From Sphingomonadaceae bacterium OTU29LAMAA1 (GTDB lineage: Bacteria > Pseudomonadota > Alphaproteobacteria > Sphingomonadales > Sphingomonadaceae): a stretch of 64,000 bases of DNA. A program made the position numbers and the translations under genes. This document shows positions 35,250 through 43,885 of this stretch, one piece after another (position 1 is the first letter of the stretch; every line of letters starts with the position of its first letter). Below the pieces are notes generated by a model. The model did not search any database. It was not told the origin of the DNA and saw nothing but the letters and a program-made list of their open reading frames with translations. The stretch is from positions 1,530,001 through 1,594,000 of the forward strand of contig CP099617.1 in the NCBI GenBank assembly GCA_024072375.1, in the 5' to 3' direction.

Positions 35250-36140
35250 ATGAGCATCAGCAGGACCGACATCTCCTTCCGAGCCGACGCGGAGACCGCG
35301 ATCGGCGGCTGGCTATTCCTTCCCGAAGGGGCCGGGCCACACCCTGCGATCACGATGTCGGCAGGGTTCGGCGGCACGATCCATCACGGCCTCGAGCCGT
35401 TCGCGGTTGCCTTCGCCGAGGCTGGCTTCGCGGTCCTGCTGCACGATCATCGCGGCTTCGGGTGCAGTGCTAAGCTGCCTCGCCAGGATGTCGACCCCTG
35501 GCGGCAGATCGCAGATTGGCGGCGGGCCATCTCCTACCTGGAGGGCCGGCCCGAGGTGGACGCGAAGAGGATCGGCCTCTGGGGCACGAGCTACTCCGGC
35601 GGGCACGCCATCATGCTCGGTGCCAGCGATCGAAGGCTGAAGGCGGTCGTCGCCCAGGTGCCGACGATCAGCGGCTACGAGCAGGGCCTGCGACGGGTCC
35701 CGGCCGATCAGCTCGCCGCCGTCGACGAGGCGCTGGCACAGGACGACCGCAACCAGCTCGACGGCCAACCGGGCTATCAGGCACTGGTCGGATCCGATCC
35801 AGGCGTGCCGGCGGCGTATCGGACGAAGGACGCAATCGACTTCATGCTTCGGCCCGTGCCGGAGGGCGTATGGGAGAATACGGTCACGCTGCGCTCGTCG
35901 CGGCTGGCGCGCATGTACGAGCCGGGCGCCTTCGCGAGCCGCGTCTCGCCGACGCCGCTGATGTTCATCGTAGCGCGGGAGGACGGGGCGACGCCGACCG
36001 ACCTGGCGCTCGCAGCCTACCAGCGGGCGCTCGAGCCCAAGCGGCTCGTTCTGGTCCCTGGCGTCCACTACGACATCTACATCGCCCAGCGGTCCGCGGC
36101 GATCGCCGCCGCCCTGGAGTGGTTTCGCGAGCATCTCTGA
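35250..36140 (+). CDS. Alpha/beta hydrolase (dienelactone/S15-like)
   Basis: The 296-residue protein has the nucleophile elbow GTSYSGG (residues about 109-115) and the preceding DHRGFG motif. The acid residue is probably in IVAREDGATP and the His in PGVHYDIY. The family covers dienelactone hydrolase-like and cocaine-esterase-like enzymes. The substrate is unknown. It lies 28 bases after the NmrA gene and 21 before the MBL-fold gene, so the three probably make an operon. Confidence 0.8.
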   Translation: MSISRTDISFRADAETAIGGWLFLPEGAGPHPAITMSAGFGGTIHHGLEPFAVAFAEAGFAVLLHDHRGFGCSAKLPRQDVDPWRQIADWRRAISYLEGRPEVDAKRIGLWGTSYSGGHAIMLGASDRRLKAVVAQVPTISGYEQGLRRVPADQLAAVDEALAQDDRNQLDGQPGYQALVGSDPGVPAAYRTKDAIDFMLRPVPEGVWENTVTLRSSRLARMYEPGAFASRVSPTPLMFIVAREDGATPTDLALAAYQRALEPKRLVLVPGVHYDIYIAQRSAAIAAALEWFREHL

Positions 36141-36161
36141 CCCGAAAAGAAGGACGTCACC

Positions 36162-37022
36162 ATGACCGAGGCAGTCCGTCCCCCGCTCGAATGGGAGCTG
36201 TTCATCATGAAGCGCGCGAGCGCCACCCAGGGCGTCCCGCCGGGGAAGGAGAGCCTGAGCTGGGTCGCCAACACAACGACCCTGTTCTGGGGCGAACGAG
36301 ACGCCGTGCTGGTGGACACCTTCCTCAGCGATGCCCACACGTCGGTGCTCGCCGACTTCATCGAGAGCAAGGGCCGGACCCTTCGCTCGATCTATCTCAC
36401 CCATGCCCATCCCGACCACTTCTTCGGTCTCACCAAGCTGCTGCAGCGCTTCCCCCAGGCTCGGGCGATCGCCCGTCCGAACGTCGTGGACGCGATGCGG
36501 GCGACTTCGTCGCCCCGGGTACTGGAGTCCAACTGGAAGCGACGCTTTCCAGGTCTCGTGCCCGATCGTCTCACAGTAGCGCAGGTACTCGAGAATGATC
36601 GCTTCGAACTCGAAGGCCACGAGTTCCGGGTGATCGATCTCGGACACACCGACACGGACGACACCACCGGTCTTCACGTCCCCTCGCTTGACCTCGTCGT
36701 CTCGGGCGACGCCGTCTACAACGAGGTCCATCCCTTTCTGGTCGAGACGGACAGGGCGGGTCGCAAGGCGTGGCTTGCGGCGCTCGATCGCATCGAGGCG
36801 CTACGCCCGAAGATCGTCATCGTCGGGCATGGACCGCTTACCCCCGACAACAGCCCGCGACACATCGAAGCCACCCGGCGGTACATCGAGGACTTCGACC
36901 GCCTGGCGGAGGAGACGACGACGGCCCGGGAGCTCTATGATGCCATGCTCGCACTCTATCCCGAGCGGGTGAATCCAGGATCGCTGTGGGGCAGCGCGCA
37001 TGCTGCGAAGCGCGAAGCCTGA
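36162..37022 (+). CDS. MBL-fold metallo-hydrolase
   Basis: The 286-residue protein carries the zinc motif THAHPDHFFG (residues about 79-88). The further ligands are His in GHTDTDD, Asp in SGDAVY and His in IVGHGPL, as in metallo-beta-lactamase-fold hydrolases. It could be a lactonase or glyoxalase II-like enzyme. AAGGA sits 8 bases before the ATG. It closes the three-gene operon. Confidence 0.85.
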   Translation: MTEAVRPPLEWELFIMKRASATQGVPPGKESLSWVANTTTLFWGERDAVLVDTFLSDAHTSVLADFIESKGRTLRSIYLTHAHPDHFFGLTKLLQRFPQARAIARPNVVDAMRATSSPRVLESNWKRRFPGLVPDRLTVAQVLENDRFELEGHEFRVIDLGHTDTDDTTGLHVPSLDLVVSGDAVYNEVHPFLVETDRAGRKAWLAALDRIEALRPKIVIVGHGPLTPDNSPRHIEATRRYIEDFDRLAEETTTARELYDAMLALYPERVNPGSLWGSAHAAKREA

Positions 37023-37126
37023 TGGCGTACTTCGATGCCGCGCGGCATCGACCTTCTCGGGATCCATGATCGAGGCGCCACCTCGCCTCCTCCGCAGCGA
37101 CTTTGCGAAGCGAAGGTCGGGAAGGT

Positions 37127-39544
37127 ATGCTCCTGAATAGTGCCGGCCGCGAGCCGGTGCGAACGAAGGGGGCCGGCGTGATGGACGGGCGACTGACAGG
37201 ACCGCTTTCCCTGGTTGCGGCCATTCTGCTCGCGGCAGCCGTCTTCTCCGTCGACAGCATCGCAGTCTACGACTTCTCGGTATCGATCCTCTATCTTGCG
37301 GTCCTGGTACTCGTATCGGTCGGTGGCGGCGTGAAGGCGGTCCTGCGGGCGGCGCAGATATGCGTGGTGCTGACCGTTCTGGCCTGGATCGTCGCACATC
37401 TTCCCCAGCCGACCCTGGCGAACGGGCTGCGCTGCATATTCGCATGCGTGGCCATCGGCGTGACCGCCGCGCTGCTGGTCAGCCGCAAGCGCCTGGAGGC
37501 AGTCAGGCTGGACCTGGACCGCAGCAGATCCGAAGTGGAGCTGTTCGCCAACTCCGTTCCCTTCGTTCTCTGGCGCTCGAACCCGCAGGGCGAGATCGAG
37601 TACCTCAACGAGAGCTGGACGGCGGTGACCGGACTGGACCGCTGGAGCGTTCTGGAAGGGCAGCGCTACAACGACGTCGTCCACCCGGACGACGTGCCGG
37701 CCCTTACCGAGACGGTCTCGCACGCGGTCGCGACGCGTACGATGACGGATCTCAAGATCAGGGTCCGCCAGCGTGACGGCAGCTATCGCTGGATGCAGAT
37801 CTACGACAGCCCTGCCTACTCGCCTCTTACCGGCAAGGTGGAGCGCTTCGGCGGCCTTTCGGACGTCCATGACGAGGTGGTCGCGAAGGAGGAGCTGCAG
37901 AAGGTCCAGCGAGAACTCGAGGTGAGCCGGGCCGAACTGATCAACGTCACCGATTCGGTACCGCAGATCCTCTGGCGGTCGGACGCCTCCGGCACCGTCG
38001 ACTTCTACAACCGGAGGTATCCGGAGCTTACCGGGCGGCAGTTCGGCGACCGGATCGAGCCGGAGGACTACCTGGCGGACATTCATCCCGACGACCGGGC
38101 CGGGTTCGTAGGTCTGCTGGAGGAGGTGATGCCTGCGGAGAAGGAGCTCCGTACGGTATACAGACTGCGCCACGCGGACGGCAGCTATCGCTGGATGTCC
38201 CACGTCGGCCGGCCGGTGCGCGTCGCCGGCAGCTCGGGCGAGATCCGATGGTACGGAGGGATGTCCGACATCCACGAGGAGGTGGCGGCGCATCAGAAGG
38301 TCCGCGAGCTGAACGAGACGCTGGAGCAGCGGGTGGCGGAGCGAACGTCCGAGCTGGTCCGCACCGAACGCCGCTACGCCGGCCTGTTCGACGTCAGCAA
38401 CATGACCTTCGCGGAGATGGACTTCAGCGCGGCAGAGAGGATCCTCGACGGTCTCAGGGCGCGCGGAGTCACCGATTTACGCTCGTACATGGCGACGCAC
38501 CCGGACGAGCTGGCCGCCACCCTGGCGGTCATCCGGACCACGCGGGTCAACGAGGCGCTGGCGTGCATGATGGGCTACGAGAACGTGGCCGAGCTCGTCG
38601 CGAACCCACCGGCCCAGAATGCAGACGACGGCCCCGAGGTACTGCTTCGCCAGCTGGAGATGTACTTCGACGGGCTGAGCCATATCGATGGTCGCACCGT
38701 TCTCGTCGGCAAGGGTGGCAGACGGATACCGGTCTACTTCACCGTGACCAGGCTGGCGGAGGGTCTCCACCTGTCGAGTCACGTCGACCTCTCGGAGCAG
38801 GAGCGGATCGAAGGCATGCGCCGTGCAGCCCAGACGGAGCTTGCGCGCGCGAACCGGATCGCGACCGTCGGCGCCTTCTCCGCCTCCATCGCCCACGAGC
38901 TGAATCAGCCGATCGCCTCCCTGCTGATGGATGCCACGACGGGATTGCGCCTGGCAGGAAGGGAGAACCCGGACTTCGACGCGGTTTCACGCATCCTGCA
39001 GCGCGTCGACAGGACGGCCCAGCGCATCGCCGGTATAGTACAGCGGACGCGGGAGAACATCGTCGCAGGTCAGCCGGCCAGGAAGGCGGTCGATCTCTGC
39101 CGTCTCGCCACCGAGACGCGCGACCTCCTCCACCATGATCTCGCGCGATCGGGGGCGGATCTGCAGATAGTCTGTGGCGAAGGCGTGCCATGCGTCATGG
39201 GCGACCCGATCGAAGTGCAGCAGGTCCTCGTCAACCTGGTGAGCAACGCGGCCGACGCGATGCGGGACCAGCCCGGACGTCGCCGCATATCGATGGAGAT
39301 CGCCGCGGAGGACGCTGCGGTCCGTGTCCATATCGCGGACTCCGGGCCGGGCATTCCCGAAGAGCACCTGTCCAAGCTGTTCGACCCGTTCTTCACGACT
39401 AAATCGACCGGAATAGGGATGGGTCTGAACATCTGCCGCACGACCGTCGAGGCGATGGGCGGGAAGCTGACCGTGCGGAACCTGCCGAACGGAGGCGCCG
39501 GCTTCTCGTTCGACCTGCCGATCGCGGACGCGGATCCGGCCTGA
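37127..39544 (+). CDS. Membrane PAS sensor histidine kinase 3
   Basis: The protein (about 805 residues from this start) has four N-terminal membrane helices in roughly residues 25-115. Two ordinary PAS_3 domains follow (each with an HPDD motif and GSYRWM), then a coiled linker NETLEQRVAERTSEL. One variant PAS module comes next (about 415-560, with RARGVTDLRSYM), then HisKA with His590 in SIAHELNQPI. The ATPase boxes VLVNLVSNAADAM, DSGPGIPE and GIGMGLNIC are intact. The start is uncertain: the ATG at 37181, just before the first helix, has AAGGGGG upstream and is an equal candidate. It resembles kinase 5 closely in the kinase core. Confidence 0.88.
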   Translation: MLLNSAGREPVRTKGAGVMDGRLTGPLSLVAAILLAAAVFSVDSIAVYDFSVSILYLAVLVLVSVGGGVKAVLRAAQICVVLTVLAWIVAHLPQPTLANGLRCIFACVAIGVTAALLVSRKRLEAVRLDLDRSRSEVELFANSVPFVLWRSNPQGEIEYLNESWTAVTGLDRWSVLEGQRYNDVVHPDDVPALTETVSHAVATRTMTDLKIRVRQRDGSYRWMQIYDSPAYSPLTGKVERFGGLSDVHDEVVAKEELQKVQRELEVSRAELINVTDSVPQILWRSDASGTVDFYNRRYPELTGRQFGDRIEPEDYLADIHPDDRAGFVGLLEEVMPAEKELRTVYRLRHADGSYRWMSHVGRPVRVAGSSGEIRWYGGMSDIHEEVAAHQKVRELNETLEQRVAERTSELVRTERRYAGLFDVSNMTFAEMDFSAAERILDGLRARGVTDLRSYMATHPDELAATLAVIRTTRVNEALACMMGYENVAELVANPPAQNADDGPEVLLRQLEMYFDGLSHIDGRTVLVGKGGRRIPVYFTVTRLAEGLHLSSHVDLSEQERIEGMRRAAQTELARANRIATVGAFSASIAHELNQPIASLLMDATTGLRLAGRENPDFDAVSRILQRVDRTAQRIAGIVQRTRENIVAGQPARKAVDLCRLATETRDLLHHDLARSGADLQIVCGEGVPCVMGDPIEVQQVLVNLVSNAADAMRDQPGRRRISMEIAAEDAAVRVHIADSGPGIPEEHLSKLFDPFFTTKSTGIGMGLNICRTTVEAMGGKLTVRNLPNGGAGFSFDLPIADADPA

Positions 39545-39664
39545 AGCGAACCGGACTTCGTCGTGGCCATGCCCGGCACCTACGGGGGTGCGTCCGGATA
39601 ATACCGACGTCCATATCGCTAGCCGCGCCGGCGTGAGCCACGGTCTCCTCAAGGAGATCGAACC

Positions 39665-40498
39665 ATGCAGACGCATCAGAACGCCCCCACTCAGTTCATC
39701 GAAGCGGGCCAGAACCGCTACGCCTACCGCCGGTTCGGCAACTCGACCGGGACGCCGATCGTGCTTCTGCAGCATTTCACCGGTGGGCTCGACCACTGGG
39801 ATCCGGCCTTCACCGACGGCCTGGCCAGGGATCGCGAGATCATCCTCGTGGACAACGCGGGCGTAGGCGCCTCGAGCGGAGAGACACCGAGCACGATCGA
39901 GGGAATGGCGGACTGCGTCGTCGAGTTCGTCGATGCGCTGAAGCTAGGGACCTTCGACCTGCTGGGCTTCTCCATGGGCGGCATGGTCGCCCAGGCGTTC
40001 GCCAAGAAGAACGCCGAGCGTGTCCGGCGTCTCGTCCTGGTCGGTACCAGCCCGCGTGGCGGCGATCCGTCGCCGTATATCGCCGAGGTCTCCCAGCGCG
40101 CCCGCGGCAACGCAGGCCTCGACGACATGGCCTGGCTGTTCTTCGGACAGTCGGACGCCGGCCGCGCGGCTGCGGCGCGGTACTGGGAACGGCGGCATGC
40201 ACGCACCGAGGACGTCGATGCGCCCAGCGGCATGCCGACGATCATGGCGCAGGTCGCCGCCGGGCGGGACTGGCTCGAGCCGCACGGCGAGCGCTTCGCG
40301 GACCTCGCCGCCATCACGATGCCGACGCTGGTGGCGAACGGCCACCTCGACGTGATGCTGAACACGACGAACTCCTTCCACCTGCAGCAGCATCTGCCGA
40401 ACGCGCAGCTCGTCATCTACCCGGACTCGGGACACGCCCCTCACTTCCAGTATCCCGATCTGTTCCTGGCTCATCTGCGACTCTTCCTGGAAGCCTGA
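39665..40498 (+). CDS. Alpha/beta hydrolase
   Basis: The 277-residue protein has VLLQHFTGGLDHWDP (an HG-type oxyanion segment altered to HF), VDNAGVGASSG, nucleophile elbow GFSMGG, Asp in NGHLDVML and His in SGHAPHFQ. The complete triad indicates an active hydrolase. AAGGAG precedes the ATG. The gene at 55537 is a clear paralogue. The SDR gene at 40577 follows on the same strand. Confidence 0.85.
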   Translation: MQTHQNAPTQFIEAGQNRYAYRRFGNSTGTPIVLLQHFTGGLDHWDPAFTDGLARDREIILVDNAGVGASSGETPSTIEGMADCVVEFVDALKLGTFDLLGFSMGGMVAQAFAKKNAERVRRLVLVGTSPRGGDPSPYIAEVSQRARGNAGLDDMAWLFFGQSDAGRAAAARYWERRHARTEDVDAPSGMPTIMAQVAAGRDWLEPHGERFADLAAITMPTLVANGHLDVMLNTTNSFHLQQHLPNAQLVIYPDSGHAPHFQYPDLFLAHLRLFLEA

Positions 40499-40576
40499 GC
40501 GACAACGGCGAGGCGCCACGTCGGGCACCTGCACTTAGACGGGCGCCTCGATCACGCATTGGAGAAGGCACATACC

Positions 40577-41305
40577 ATGGCGACGCTCGAAGGCAGGCTG
40601 GCGGTGGTCACCGGCGGAAGCTCCGGCATCGGCTTAGCCATAGCGAAGGCCTTCATACAGGAAGGCGCGCGCGTGGTCGTGACAGGCCGGCGGGAGAAGG
40701 AGCTCGGCGAGGCGGTGGCTTCGCTTGGGCAGGCCGCCACCGGTTTTCGCGGCGACGTCGGCTCGCTCCAGGATCTCGACCGCCTGTACGAGGTCGTCGC
40801 CGGACTGGGTCGGATAGACGTGCTGGTCGCCAACGCCGGGGTCGCCGAGGTGGAGACGCTGGACGCGATGACCGAGCAGCACTTCGATCGGCTCTTCTCG
40901 ACGAACGTGAAGGGCAACGTGTTCACGGTGAAGAAGGCGCTGCCGCATCTCCGTGACGGCGCCTCCATCATCCTGATCGGCTCGGTGGCGGGATCCAAAG
41001 GTACGCCGGGACTCGGCGTCTACGGCGCGACGAAGGCGGCCTTACGCAACTTCGTACGCTCATGGACGATCGAACTGAAGGACCGGCGGATCCGATCGAA
41101 CGTCGTGAGCCCCGGACCGGTCGACACGCCAGGCACCCAGCGCCTGTCCGCGGAAGCGTTCCAGAAGCTGGTCGCATCGGTTCCGATCGGCCGGGTAGGT
41201 CTGCCCGAGGAGGTGGCCCAGGCGGTGCTCTATCTCGCCTCCGACGCATCCAGCTTCGTCAGCGGCACGGAACTCTTCGTCGATGGCGGTCGGGCACAGG
41301 TCTGA
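40577..41305 (+). CDS. Short-chain dehydrogenase/reductase
   Basis: The 242-residue classical SDR has TGGSSGIG (cofactor), NAG, Ser in IGSVAG and the catalytic YGATK. The ending FVSGTELFVDGGRAQV is typical. Arg after the second beta strand (TGRREKE) favours NADP(H). I choose the ATG at 40577 with GGAGAAGG 8 bases upstream. It is probably co-transcribed with the hydrolase before it. Confidence 0.9.
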   Translation: MATLEGRLAVVTGGSSGIGLAIAKAFIQEGARVVVTGRREKELGEAVASLGQAATGFRGDVGSLQDLDRLYEVVAGLGRIDVLVANAGVAEVETLDAMTEQHFDRLFSTNVKGNVFTVKKALPHLRDGASIILIGSVAGSKGTPGLGVYGATKAALRNFVRSWTIELKDRRIRSNVVSPGPVDTPGTQRLSAEAFQKLVASVPIGRVGLPEEVAQAVLYLASDASSFVSGTELFVDGGRAQV

Positions 41306-41489
41306 TCCTGGCCGACCGGGATCGGGCCTGCCGCCAGTATGCTGGCCATGTTCGGCCACATCGTCTGCCGGCCATCTCCTGCACGGACGAGCATACATCG
41401 GGTCCGAAGATCGTCGCCGCGTGTCAGCTTCGATCCTATGCAGGTCGCTGCTTCTTCAGCCTGACCGAGTTGGCAAAATCGCCTCGAAC

Positions 41490-42095
41490 TCAGTCTTCGT
41501 AAAAATGCCCGCTTTCCCGTGACAGAGCTGCGCGGTCCTGAGCCTCGTGACGATCGTGCTCCGCGTCCATGGCGTGATCGCCACGCTCGCGGTCGACTTC
41601 AAGCTCCTCGTCGCCGACGCAGTCATCAACTTCAGGTTCGATGACCTGGACGGCAGTGAGGAAGCCGGAGCGGCCCGCGATATAGAGGTCCCGGACGTCC
41701 GCATCGAAACGCGCCAGCTCGGCACCGACGGGACTCTTTTCCGGAAACAGCAGCAGTTCGCTCTCTCCCGCGCCCTTGAACGGGAGCGGCCAGGGCACGG
41801 CGTGACGCACATAGGCGTCGAACGGTTCGAAAGCGGCGATGAAGCGCTCCTCCAGATTTTTGGCGTCGTTCTTCGTCGGAGTCTGCTTGAACGCGACTAC
41901 CTTCCAGTCGCTGCAGCCGCAGCACGGAGGTACGGGCTCACCCGTGGTCGGATGTCTGCCATTCAGTCCGATTTCACGCATAGTAGGGCGCTCGCTTATG
42001 CCGACCTTCACAACGACGCGGTCGAACTCCTCCTTCGACCAGGCGAGTAGGCGGTCGCTGGCAGCGACATATACGTAGTGCGGTCGATTATTCAT
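41490..42095 (-). CDS. Hypothetical protein with GIY-YIG-like N-terminus
   Basis: The 201-residue protein starts with a pattern like the GIY-YIG/T5orf172 fold: HYVYVAASD, then VVVKVGISERP, Arg and Gly residues, a W and a late Glu in AKNLEERFIAAFE. That fold supports a nuclease, but the motif is diverged and I am not sure. The C-terminal 60 residues are very acidic and low in complexity (DHAMDAEHDRHEAQD). It has no same-strand neighbours. Confidence 0.55.
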   Translation of the reverse strand: MNNRPHYVYVAASDRLLAWSKEEFDRVVVKVGISERPTMREIGLNGRHPTTGEPVPPCCGCSDWKVVAFKQTPTKNDAKNLEERFIAAFEPFDAYVRHAVPWPLPFKGAGESELLLFPEKSPVGAELARFDADVRDLYIAGRSGFLTAVQVIEPEVDDCVGDEELEVDRERGDHAMDAEHDRHEAQDRAALSRESGHFYED

Positions 42096-42299
42096 CGCGA
42101 CCTACTGCTATACCAGGCGTGAAGGAAAGGTTGCGGAGCTTCGCGGCTAGTCCCGAAGAAGCCGCCGCAGCGTAGCCTCGCCCCCGCGATTCGGACCTGT
42201 CGGATATCGGGTAGCCGGAGCCTCTTCGTCGCTTCTTGGAACCTGTATAATTGCCGCCGCAGCGGCCGCGAGGGATGCATGATCGCCAGGGCCCTCGGA

Positions 42300-42704
42300 T
42301 CAGCCGCTGGTCTGGCTCCGAGCTACGTCCCCCTGATCCTTTTGGATGTCGTATCTCACGCGATTTTCCAGAATCTGTTCAAGGTGGGCGCCCGCCCATT
42401 CGCCCAGATCGCGCAGCGGCCTCGAAAGCGAGTGACCGAGCTCCGTCAGGGCATATTCCACCTGAGGCGGAACGGTCGGATGAACCGTGCGGCTGACCAT
42501 GCCGTCGCGCTCCAGCGCCTTGAGCGTACGCGTCAGCATCTGCTGCGAGATGCCGCCTATCACGCGCTTGATCTCGTTGAAGCGCCGCGGCCGCTCGATG
42601 AGGACCATCACGATCATCACCGTCCACTTGTCGCCGACGATCGTGAGCACTCCGCTCATCTTGCGGCATCGCTCCGTCACGCCGTGAGAGGCAGGCATAT
42701 CCAT
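42300..42704 (-). CDS. HxlR-family transcriptional regulator
   Basis: The 134-residue winged-helix protein shows the HxlR pattern: DKWTVMIVMVL, RRFNEIKRVIGGISQQMLTRTLKALERDGMVSR and VEYALTELGHSL. A Cys near the N-terminus (TERCRKM) could sense electrophiles, as in YodB/QorR-type members. It is divergent from the azoreductase gene with operator-like repeats between them, a standard pairing in which HxlR represses its neighbour until electrophiles appear. Confidence 0.9.
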   Translation of the reverse strand: MDMPASHGVTERCRKMSGVLTIVGDKWTVMIVMVLIERPRRFNEIKRVIGGISQQMLTRTLKALERDGMVSRTVHPTVPPQVEYALTELGHSLSRPLRDLGEWAGAHLEQILENRVRYDIQKDQGDVARSQTSG

Positions 42705-42772
42705 GTGACCTGGTCCTAGAAATATGCGTTCTTGGCGAACGATCTCCGGTCACATAGCTGGTCCTGGTCACA
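42704..42772. promoter_or_regulatory. Operator-like repeats between hxlR and azoR
   Basis: TGTGACC at 42704-42710 has its inverse GGTCACA at 42748-42754 and again at 42766-42772. TGGTCCT occurs at 42711-42717 and 42759-42765. The arrangement brackets both divergent starts and suggests HxlR-type binding that controls both genes. Confidence 0.55.
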
Positions 42773-42793
42773 AATCCAGACCGGAGACCTCCA

Positions 42794-43375
42794 GTGAAAC
42801 TTCTGCATCTCGACTCCAGCATCATGGGCGACGGCTCGGCCAGCCGGGCAATCTCCGCCGCAATAGTCAATCGTCTTCGGGAAGCGGAGCCCGACCTGGA
42901 GGTGACCTACCGCGACCTCGTCGACGAACCGCTCTCCCACCTGACGCTCGAGACCTACCTGGCTCTCGCCGACGGCGAGGACGTGCAGCAGTTCCTGGAC
43001 GCCGACGTCGTGGTCATCGGCGTGGGCTTCTACAACTTCTCGATTCCCAGTCAGCTCAAGGCATGGATCGACCGTATAGCCGTGCGCGGCAGGACCTTCG
43101 GCTATGGCGAGAACGGGCCGGTCGGACTGGTCAGGGGCAAACGCGTCATCGTCGCACTGGCTCGGGGCAACGTCTACGGCGAGGGCTCGCCCTATGCCGC
43201 CTACGAGCATGCCGAGACCCTGCTACGTTCCGTGTTCGGCTTCGTCGGTGCCGACGTGGAGGTGATCGTGGCCGAAGGCATCGGGCGCGGCGAAGCGGAG
43301 CGTCGGGCTGCCGTCGAAGCGGCGATCGACGAGGCTCGGCGCCTTGAGCCGAACGAGGTCGCTGCCGCCGCGTGA
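42794..43375 (+). CDS. azoR: FMN-dependent NADH-azoreductase
   Basis: The 193-residue flavodoxin-fold protein begins KLLHLDSSIMGDGSASRAIS (FMN phosphate loop). It has VGFYNFSIPSQLKAWIDRI, the AzoR hallmark, and a final YAAYEHAETLLRSVFGFVGA. The family reduces azo compounds and quinones with NADH. The GTG start at 42794 follows GGAG. It is divergent from an HxlR regulator. Confidence 0.92.
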   Translation: MKLLHLDSSIMGDGSASRAISAAIVNRLREAEPDLEVTYRDLVDEPLSHLTLETYLALADGEDVQQFLDADVVVIGVGFYNFSIPSQLKAWIDRIAVRGRTFGYGENGPVGLVRGKRVIVALARGNVYGEGSPYAAYEHAETLLRSVFGFVGADVEVIVAEGIGRGEAERRAAVEAAIDEARRLEPNEVAAAA

Positions 43376-43666
43376 ACGTCGCGCGAGGACGTGCCCATCG
43401 GGCGGATCCGGAATGCAGTGCGAGGTCGTGCCTCAAGCGTCCCATAAGCCGCTTCTGATCGCGCGCCGCCACCTACCAAGGAACGTGGCGGCCACACCTC
43501 CTGACGACTGTCCGACGATCGCACCAACAGCCATTTTGCAGATGACCGGGACGGCACCCCTGCCCCCCCCGGCCGGCCAGCCCGTTCCTCCCGCGATGGT
43601 CGGCCCGCCGTTCCGGTCACCTTGCGACTGCATGCAGGTCGCCGATGCTGAATGCAGGAGCGCCTC

Positions 43667-43885
43667 ATGGCCCGAGCAGATCGAAATCTCACGCTGACCC
43701 TGGTCGTTGCGCTCGCCGGCGCCTGCGCCGCTGCAGCGTATGGTGCGATGCAGGCGATCGAGGACGCCGCCATATCGCTCCTCCTCGGCGGTCTGCTCTT
43801 CGTATCGATCCTGTCGCTCTGCCGTCCGCCGCCCGCCGCGATCGCTCGGCCGACACGCGCGCGGCCGGGCCGGCCGGAGCGCTAG
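43667..43885 (+). CDS. Hypothetical small membrane protein
   Basis: The 72-residue product has two hydrophobic helices (LTLVVALAGACAAAAYGAMQAI and AAISLLLGGLLFVSILSL) and a Pro/Arg-rich tail. GCAGGAG lies 7 bases before the ATG. No family is recognised. It converges on kinase 4 and overlaps its end by 4 bases. Confidence 0.5.
   Translation: MARADRNLTLTLVVALAGACAAAAYGAMQAIEDAAISLLLGGLLFVSILSLCRPPPAAIARPTRARPGRPER

Noticed and set aside
35313-36731. Long minus-strand open frame under the hydrolase and MBL genes
   Set aside because: Both plus-strand proteins have complete catalytic motifs; the antisense frame is an artefact of codon bias.
42235-42300. Promoter with TATAAT near 42247
   Set aside because: A -10-like string is present, but no -35 at suitable spacing and no gene start in that direction follows.
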